Assembly: GCF_022761115.1 (NCBI RefSeq)
Contig: NZ_JAKWJS010000001.1
Location: forward strand, 248,001-312,000
From: Dyella sp. RRB7
Lineage (GTDB): Bacteria > Pseudomonadota > Gammaproteobacteria > Xanthomonadales > Rhodanobacteraceae
Direction: 5' to 3'
Length of the DNA: 64,000 bases
Numbering within the stretch: the stretch's first letter is position 1; the number at the start of each line of letters is the position of its first letter. The position numbers were made by a program, and so were the translations under genes. The notes beneath the pieces were generated by a model, which saw only the letters and a program-made list of their open reading frames with translations, made no database searches and was not told the origin of the DNA. Of this stretch, positions 63,552 to 64,000 are shown piece by piece.

Positions 63552-64000
63552 TTACTGCAACAGCTTCAGCACCTGCTGCGGATTGGAGTTGGCCTGGGCC
63601 AGCACCGAGATGCCCGCCTGCTGGAGCACCTGCGCCTTGCTCAGCGACGCCGTCTCCGAGGCAAAGTCCGCGTCCTGGATGGTCGACTGCGAGGATTGCA
63701 GGTTGGTGGTCTGCGCCTGCACCGTGGAGATGGTGGACTGGAAGCGGTTCTGCACCGCGCCCAGCTGCGCCGAGAAGTTGCTCACCGTGGTCAACGCGAC
63801 GTCGATGCGCGAGATCAGGTCGTTGGCCGAGTCCACCGTCAGCACGCTGCCGTTGGCCAGCGATCCGGCGGTACCGGCCGAATCGCCCGACTTGTACGCC
63901 TGGCCGCTGTTGCCATCGATGGCGTTGCCCGTGATCACCGAGCCCGCGCTGTCGGTGATGCTCAGTGCACCACTGGAGTAGAAATTGACCCCCGTGCCCG
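63552..64000 (-). CDS. fliC: Second flagellin (partial, N terminus beyond the right edge)
   Basis: 149 codons visible up to the window end. The final ~105 residues match FliC at 57.2 kb apart from rare changes (LSKAQ for LSQAQ). The upstream visible part (GTGVNFYSSGALSITDSAGSVITGNAIDGNSGQAYKSGDSAG) is related but diverged from the D2/D3 region of the first. Direct orientation with the first flagellin, separated by the glycosyltransferase gene. Confidence 0.95.
   Translation of the reverse strand, partial: GTGVNFYSSGALSITDSAGSVITGNAIDGNSGQAYKSGDSAGTAGSLANGSVLTVDSANDLISRIDVALTTVSNFSAQLGAVQNRFQSTISTVQAQTTNLQSSQSTIQDADFASETASLSKAQVLQQAGISVLAQANSNPQQVLKLLQ

Overview
This is a high-GC gammaproteobacterial chromosome segment. 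Gene content and order (a fleQ–fliEFGHIJK–fliLMNOPQR–flhBA–flhF–fleN–fliA–cheYZA–motCD supercluster, DUF3106/DUF3619 proteins next to an ECF sigma factor, a Clp/CRP-like site, a PilZ protein beside fliT) point to Xanthomonadales, most likely Rhodanobacteraceae (Dyella/Rhodanobacter/Luteibacter type). The genus is inference; no rRNA or tRNA gene is present to settle it.

Layout. (1) 0-4.3 kb: proton-translocating transhydrogenase genes pntB (cut by the window edge), pntAB and pntAA on the minus strand. pntAA is separated from pntAB by a plus-strand ECF sigma/DUF3619/DUF3106 operon and a bidirectional terminator. (2) 4.4-11.4 kb: plus-strand housekeeping and envelope genes (cytidine deaminase, nitroreductase, 5'-3' exonuclease, NUDIX hydrolase, a small exported protein, a GGDEF diguanylate cyclase, a DUF898 membrane protein, an M48 peptidase). 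The exported protein and the cyclase each have a sigma28-type promoter, which places them in the flagellar regulon. (3) 11.5-22.9 kb: a complete chemotaxis system on the minus strand (STAS–cheY–cheA–mcp–cheW–mcp–cheR–cheD–cheB–mcp–STAS) with sigma28 promoters before the first STAS gene and before cheW. (4) 23-29 kb: an accessory stretch with a sigma28-driven FliK-like/FlhB-C-like pair, a TIR–TPR membrane protein with a small beta-rich partner, and an exported protein of unknown function lying between a complete cheW and a second, decayed copy of the cheW 3' end. (5) 29-57 kb: the main flagellar cluster, all on the minus strand, built from coupled genes with ATGA or GTGA overlaps, with sigma54 (-24/-12) promoters before fliE and fliL. 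(6) 57-64 kb: flagellin fliC, a 1448-residue methyltransferase/glycosyltransferase gene with its own sigma54 promoter, and the 3' part of a second flagellin with a nearly identical C terminus.

How it works together. FleQ with sigma54 (RpoN) would switch on the export apparatus and basal body (fliE and fliL operons) as well as fliC and the glycosyltransferase. FliA (sigma28), encoded here, would then drive flagellin, the chemotaxis operons, the FliK2/FlhX pair, a diguanylate cyclase and a small exported protein. The promoter matches let one window predict much of a late-flagellar regulon, including members with no known flagellar job. Hook/rod (flg) genes, motAB and rpoN are not in this window.
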